Shown here: positions 60,214 through 64,000 of the stretch, piece after piece
Layout of the letters: each line of letters begins with the position of its first letter
Numbering within the stretch: the stretch's first letter is position 1
NCBI GenBank assembly: GCA_018240405.1
Contig: JAFEFW010000627.1
Span: 16,094-80,093, forward strand
Direction of reading: 5' to 3'
DNA from: Pseudomonadota bacterium
GTDB taxonomy: Bacteria; Pseudomonadota; Alphaproteobacteria; Acetobacterales; Acetobacteraceae
DNA: 64,000 bases
Notes under the pieces: generated by a model
Told to the model about the DNA's origin: nothing
Databases searched by the model: none
What the model saw: the letters and a program-made list of their open reading frames with translations, nothing else
Program-made: the position numbers and the translations under genes

Positions 60214-62322
60214 TCAGCTCCCGCGAAATGGATCGCGAATGATCGGCCGTGGATTGCCTGTTATAGCGTTCGCCGCCTGCAGGCCAGAGATCACGGCCCC
60301 CTCGAAGCAGCCGAGATTGTAACCATAGTCGGTCCAGTCTCCACATATTACCATGTTTGAATAACCGCTGGCGCCGGGCGCGAGCCGCGTTTTACTGTTG
60401 CCCTTGCGTGTCAGGGTATATCGGTCCGATGGGTTGACCGCCGCCACCCAGAACTGTGCGTTGAACGCGATCGGGCCGGGCTGCCCCGATGGTGACCATA
60501 GCGCGGACCAGTCAAACCCGGACGGCCCGTTTAACGCCGGCCACAGGGGCTGCGTGACCCCGAGGAAGTTTTGTCCCGCCGCAGCGGCGAGCGACTGCAT
60601 GGTGCCGGGAAAACCGTGGTTGCTCGGCGGCGGGCTACCGAATGGAAGGCGCATGGGGCCGCACAGGATTGCCATGCCGACCGGGACGGCCCCGGCCGGC
60701 CAGTCCTCGTATGGAAGAACCTCACTCGCGTCCAGCCAGGTGTCGATCGGGATCGGCTGGCTTCCACTGGCAACACGTGTGCGGTCGTAGCCGGTCACGA
60801 CCGGCGCGACTGCGCCAGGCACCGGCCAACCCGTCTGCCTGGTCAGCCAGACCTGGACGCTTTGCGTGGCGACTGTGGAGGCACCGTCCAGCATTTTCTG
60901 CCAAGCCGGAAGCAACGGCTCCGGCGCGACATCGGCTACCGCATCTACCGGCATGGCCAGGACAACCTTATCGTAATGGTCGCCCCGTGACAGGATGAGC
61001 GGCCCGACCGGATCTTTCCACGGGGTCCATCTCGATTCGAGATCGATATGACCGTCTCGCAGCGCATCGCCCTGGTGAAGTTGTGCGTAATCCGGCCGGT
61101 CCGGCCAGGCGGAAATACCCTTGACCGTAATCAGCGGGTCATACTCGCCGTTAATCACCGTCGCCTGGACGCCGATGCGGATTTGGTCGATCGTGTTGTG
61201 GTCACTCGCGATCAACTTGTCGACGCGGTGGAAGAAGTGGACTTTCACCCCCCGCTTACGCAAGACCTCATACAGCGGGGCCGCGGTCACGTCGCCAGTT
61301 CCCGTGCGCATCTTCCAGGCGGCCGGGCCACGGTAGGTCACCAACCCGCGCTGCGTAATGACGGCAGAGCCGGCCTCGACTTCGCCAGGCTGCGTAACGT
61401 CCCCATGCGGATACGCGAAGACCGTGTCATACAGGGCCCGCACAACCGCAGAATTGGCGGTCATATCCAATGCATGGTGCTTCCGCAGCCAGTCCCGGTA
61501 ATCGTCCTTGTTGGCGGCAGCAACTGATTGCTTCGTCGGCCAGATCAGTCCGTCTACTAAGGCGCCAAAGGCGGTTGCAATCCCCAGATCAACGATGATG
61601 AAAGCGCGACGCGCGTCAACGCTCTGCGCGTGCGCTGTCCAGGTCACGCGCAGTGTCTGCCGCAAGTCCGCAAGGGCCGCGGCTGCCCTGGCACTTGCCG
61701 TCTTTCTGTGTGCCGGCGGGACTTGTGGCAGCTTGCGCAACAATCGACCGGCGGCCAGCAATTGCGTTTGGACTACCTGCAGAATGGTCGACGCGCTCTC
61801 GCCGACGCCGTCAAGCGGGCTGGCGGTAACGAGGCGCGTTAGACCGCTATGAAGCACTTCCAGGATGAACTCTAGAAATGCAGCCACTTCATCCGCAAGC
61901 GATAGCGGATCGCCAGCCTGACCCGGTGTGGTCGGCATGTTGACGACCCACGGTAGCCACGAGGCGTCAGATTGCTGTTCCATTGCCACCAACTGGTGAT
62001 GGGGCACCAGGGCATCCGTAAACTTCTTGAATGGGCGCGTCTTGTCTTCAGCAAGAATGTCGTAAGCCTGACGCAATATCGCGAAGGCATTGTCATAGAA
62101 ACCAAACAGAATATGCGGACCGTGTTCCTTGGTGCGCTTGTAATAGTCCATGTCCCGTCCGCTGGCGCACTTGCCGCCGAGGCGCCAGCCAATTTGATAA
62201 AGCTGCACGTCAAACCGCCCGTCATGGCGTGGATCAGAGAGCTCAAACGCCGCCGCCAGGCCTGCGATGCCCCCACCCAGGACGACAACTCTTACGGCAT
62301 TAGAATGGACGGTCGACGGCAT
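60214..62322 (-). CDS. FAD-dependent oxidoreductase, phytoene desaturase/amine oxidase-like (paralog 1)
   Basis: This 702-residue paralog of the 57105 gene has start ATG 62322, chosen because the flavin motif begins soon after: RVVVLGGGIAGLAAAFELSD (Gly16-Gly21). GWRLGGKCASGRDMDYYKRT and EHGPHILFGFYDNAFAILRQ follow. The C-terminus carries YSNMVICGDWTDYGYNLGCF, the terminal FAD contact. The frame is open further upstream, but that part lacks family features and overlaps a 16-bp palindrome likely to be regulatory. It is the first gene of the operon 62322 to 57105. Confidence 0.86.
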   Translation of the reverse strand: MPSTVHSNAVRVVVLGGGIAGLAAAFELSDPRHDGRFDVQLYQIGWRLGGKCASGRDMDYYKRTKEHGPHILFGFYDNAFAILRQAYDILAEDKTRPFKKFTDALVPHHQLVAMEQQSDASWLPWVVNMPTTPGQAGDPLSLADEVAAFLEFILEVLHSGLTRLVTASPLDGVGESASTILQVVQTQLLAAGRLLRKLPQVPPAHRKTASARAAAALADLRQTLRVTWTAHAQSVDARRAFIIVDLGIATAFGALVDGLIWPTKQSVAAANKDDYRDWLRKHHALDMTANSAVVRALYDTVFAYPHGDVTQPGEVEAGSAVITQRGLVTYRGPAAWKMRTGTGDVTAAPLYEVLRKRGVKVHFFHRVDKLIASDHNTIDQIRIGVQATVINGEYDPLITVKGISAWPDRPDYAQLHQGDALRDGHIDLESRWTPWKDPVGPLILSRGDHYDKVVLAMPVDAVADVAPEPLLPAWQKMLDGASTVATQSVQVWLTRQTGWPVPGAVAPVVTGYDRTRVASGSQPIPIDTWLDASEVLPYEDWPAGAVPVGMAILCGPMRLPFGSPPPSNHGFPGTMQSLAAAAGQNFLGVTQPLWPALNGPSGFDWSALWSPSGQPGPIAFNAQFWVAAVNPSDRYTLTRKGNSKTRLAPGASGYSNMVICGDWTDYGYNLGCFEGAVISGLQAANAITGNPRPIIRDPFRGS

Positions 62323-62752
62323 GTGGTGACTTCCCGCACTGGTCAGTCGTTGCTCCAGCAGAGACAGCCTGCAGGATTTCATTGTCGCTTGTCGAGAGTT
62401 GCAGTACTGCAACAGTGGCGTCTGGGCGGCTGAGAACGTGGTCAATGACCGAACAAGCCAGCGGGGAGAGGCAAATTGTGACGTTGCGCCGGATTCTGTC
62501 TCGGGGCGGCGGCGACGTGCGACGCCTCGCAGTTGCCGCCCGCTCAGGCCGCATACGCGCGGCACGGTCTACGTACGCTCCGCGGTCCGATCGATAATCG
62601 TTACGCTACCGGCGGACTGGCGCAGTGCGAACGGCAGCCGAGGGACCCGCCAAACCTTGTGGAGTCGGATCAAAGCGGCGGAGAGCCTGACGGCAGGCGA
62701 TAGGTCGCCCGCCGCCGCAGCACAGTCCAGTTCCGCTGATGTCTCTTGGGTA
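62323..62752. other. Intergenic region upstream of the flavoprotein operon
   Basis: There are about 430 bases between the lipocalin-like gene end and the operon start, with no credible gene on either strand. A plus-strand frame from 62399 is antisense to the lipocalin-like gene and rich in Arg/Ser. The region contains the palindrome described separately. Confidence 0.45.
62398..62413. promoter_or_regulatory. 16-bp perfect palindrome (candidate operator)
   Basis: GTTGCAGTACTGCAAC is perfectly self-complementary and lies 75 bases upstream of ATG 62322. Its size and symmetry fit a dimeric repressor site (TetR or MarR type). No regulator gene is adjacent. Confidence 0.4.
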
Positions 62753-63148
62753 TTACACCGGGCTGATCCGCTCCCAAGTCAGTTCCCGGTGATGGACAGC
62801 GTTGTCGATCTCGCGTGGCGGCGGGATCAATACAATGCGGTCGTCGCCTTCGATCCGCACCCCGCGGACCTGCGCCGTGCCGACAAGCGCCGGGTTCGGC
62901 GAAGCGTCGACATGGGTCGTCAGCGTCGAGCCGTCGAATGTGAAGGCGCCTGTGTAGCCGCCGTACTCGCGCTTTGCACCCGCTGGTAGGTCCCGACGAC
63001 CATCCGAGACCGCGACCACCACCCGGCCTTCCGTGTTGAACACGATGCGTCCAATCGGATGAGTGCCATAAGGCGGAGTGAGCGGCTTGCCGTCGGGGTC
63101 GTGCGAGACCACTTTGATGAGACGCCAAGTGCCAACAAGATCAGGCAT
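62753..63148 (-). CDS. Lipocalin-like domain protein
   Basis: This 131-residue protein starts MPDLVGTWRLIKVVSHDPDG. It contains YGTHPIGRIVFNTEGRVVVA and FTFDGSTLTTHVDASPNPAL, the pattern of the bacterial lipocalin-like family (PF13924-type) with the GTW signature and an eight-strand barrel layout. It has no signal peptide, so cytoplasmic. It is probably a small-molecule binding or isomerase-like protein of unknown ligand. It is on the same strand as the flavoprotein operon but 430 bases away. Confidence 0.82.
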   Translation of the reverse strand: MPDLVGTWRLIKVVSHDPDGKPLTPPYGTHPIGRIVFNTEGRVVVAVSDGRRDLPAGAKREYGGYTGAFTFDGSTLTTHVDASPNPALVGTAQVRGVRIEGDDRIVLIPPPREIDNAVHHRELTWERISPV

Positions 63149-63285
63149 TCTACCTTCCTCCGCAGTGAAATGGCCGCATTTTAGACGGCGCAGGCCGATG
63201 ATGGCCGTGCAGCCCGGACGTGTCCATCTGGCTGGTTGAGCGGCGCATCCTCCCTATCCGGATTCGCCACCAGAAAAGTTTCGTG

Positions 63286-64000
63286 TCAAAACGATTTTCG
63301 TGCCGCCACGGCAAGGTCGTCTGTCGTCGTGCGCCATATGCCGCTCTTGCCCAGCATGCGGGTCAATGCTTCCCGCAGCCACCGGATCCGCTGCGGCTGA
63401 CCGATGATCCAGGGATGCAGGGTCAGGTTGAACACCGTCCCGCCATTGCCCTGGCCACCCTCTTCATGCAGCACCGCAAACGCCTCGGCAACATTATCCG
63501 ACCAGACTGGCACGGTCACACCACGCAGGCGCATGCACTCCAGATCACTCCATTCCGGTTGCGGCGGTAGTGCCAGCAGCTTGCCATCCAGGAGATAAGG
63601 AAGATCGTCATTCGGCCAGTCGGTTGTGTAGTCGAAGCCGGCATCGATGAGATATGCGGGCGTATCGGCCGACTCGTTGAAGTCCTGGCCGCACCAGCCG
63701 CGCGGAGCCTTGCCGGTCGCGGTGGCGATGGCATCACGCGCGTCTGCGATGAACGCCCGTTCCTCCTGCTCCGACATCCGGCTGGTGATGCGCCGTGTGG
63801 CGAAATGACCGTGCGCCATGAAGCAGGCATTGCGGCGGGTCAGCTCGTCGACCAGTTCGGGGAACCGCTTCGCCGCTTCCGACCCTAGCGCGACTGAGGG
63901 AATCAATCCGAAATGGTCCAGCACGTCGAGCACACGAAAGATCCCGACCCTGTTGCCGTAGGCCCGTTGGCTCCAGGTCAGCCAGTCCGGATGAAATCTG
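63286..64000 (-). CDS. Polysaccharide deacetylase / PuuE-like protein, N-terminus outside window
   Basis: The frame continues past the window end. The visible ~237 residues begin within RFHPDWLTWSQRAYGNRVGI and FRVLDVLDHFGLIPSVALG, then FMAHGHFATRRIT, a NodB-type barrel with the metal-ligand HGH motif. ARGWCGQDFNESADTPAYLI-like and GTVFNLTLHPWIIGQPQRIR follow, with the late catalytic His region LHPW. This pattern matches allantoinase PuuE and related carbohydrate esterase 4 proteins. The specific substrate cannot be told. Confidence 0.85.
   Translation of the reverse strand, partial: RFHPDWLTWSQRAYGNRVGIFRVLDVLDHFGLIPSVALGSEAAKRFPELVDELTRRNACFMAHGHFATRRITSRMSEQEERAFIADARDAIATATGKAPRGWCGQDFNESADTPAYLIDAGFDYTTDWPNDDLPYLLDGKLLALPPQPEWSDLECMRLRGVTVPVWSDNVAEAFAVLHEEGGQGNGGTVFNLTLHPWIIGQPQRIRWLREALTRMLGKSGIWRTTTDDLAVAARKSF

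Noticed and set aside
1-64000. CRISPR arrays, rRNA and tRNA genes.
   Set aside because: No regularly spaced short repeats, no rRNA-like blocks and no cloverleaf-forming tRNA-like sequence with a conserved GTTCRAATC-type arm were noticed in the non-coding gaps.

Overview
The window is GC-rich, densely packed alphaproteobacterial DNA. It probably comes from an Acetobacteraceae-like bacterium, because it opens with the end of a bcsC-bcsD cellulose synthase operon and bcsD is typical of the acetic acid bacteria and relatives. That placement rests on gene content alone. No rRNA, tRNA or CRISPR array was seen.

Layout. (1) 1-3983: the 3' part of bcsC and all of bcsD. (2) 3858-11602: an island of about 7.5 kb bounded by two direct copies of a 234-bp segment with 4 mismatches. 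Each copy carries the 3' end of bcsD. The island holds an IS630-type transposase remnant, an RraA-like aldolase and an enolase-superfamily dehydratase (sugar-acid catabolism), decayed serine recombinase/DUF2924 genes and another frameshifted gene, a quinone oxidoreductase-like enzyme, and a Tat-exported ABC substrate-binding protein. (3) 11877-16876, minus strand: a STAS protein, a membrane RsbU-type PP2C phosphatase, a tiny basic protein, a sensor fused to an MFS-like membrane half, and a small sensor-like membrane protein. These look like input and partner-switching parts for the adjacent secretion system. (4) 16917-49764: an apparently complete Ysc-type type III secretion system (T3SS).

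The T3SS has two divergent transcription units separated by a short AT-rich promoter region (about 23420-23620). The minus-strand unit encodes a CesT-like chaperone, a small coiled-coil protein, an SycD-like chaperone, translocators SctE and SctB, a tip/filament protein SctA and, after a long hairpin, a GspD-like lipoprotein secretin. The plus-strand unit encodes a YscG-like chaperone and SctI, J, K, L, N, O, P, Q, R and S. It is followed by an effector block, then SctT, U, W, a SycN-like chaperone, SctX, Y, V, D, a YscE-like co-chaperone, the needle SctF, a lipoprotein and a lytic transglycosylase. The order sctW-sycN-sctX-sctY-sctV matches the Yersinia ysc arrangement.

Effector block (31092-39646). 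It contains a 1039-residue SopB/IpgD-like phosphoinositide phosphatase with a variant CX5R loop and its CesT-type chaperone. It also contains two paralogous Ser/Thr kinases that share an N-terminal domain, each preceded by a chaperone gene (one now a pseudogene), and a further chaperone. Together with the translocators this predicts delivery of signalling enzymes into a eukaryotic host or predator. Host phosphoinositide and kinase manipulation is an inference from the families.

(5) 49765-64000: a decayed Hpt fragment, an MFS permease, a FadL-type outer membrane channel, a 1340-residue cyclase/AAA/TPR protein with the architecture of soluble adenylyl cyclase, an operon of two paralogous flavin oxidoreductases around an acetoacetate decarboxylase-like protein, a lipocalin-like protein, and the end of a polysaccharide deacetylase that runs off the window.
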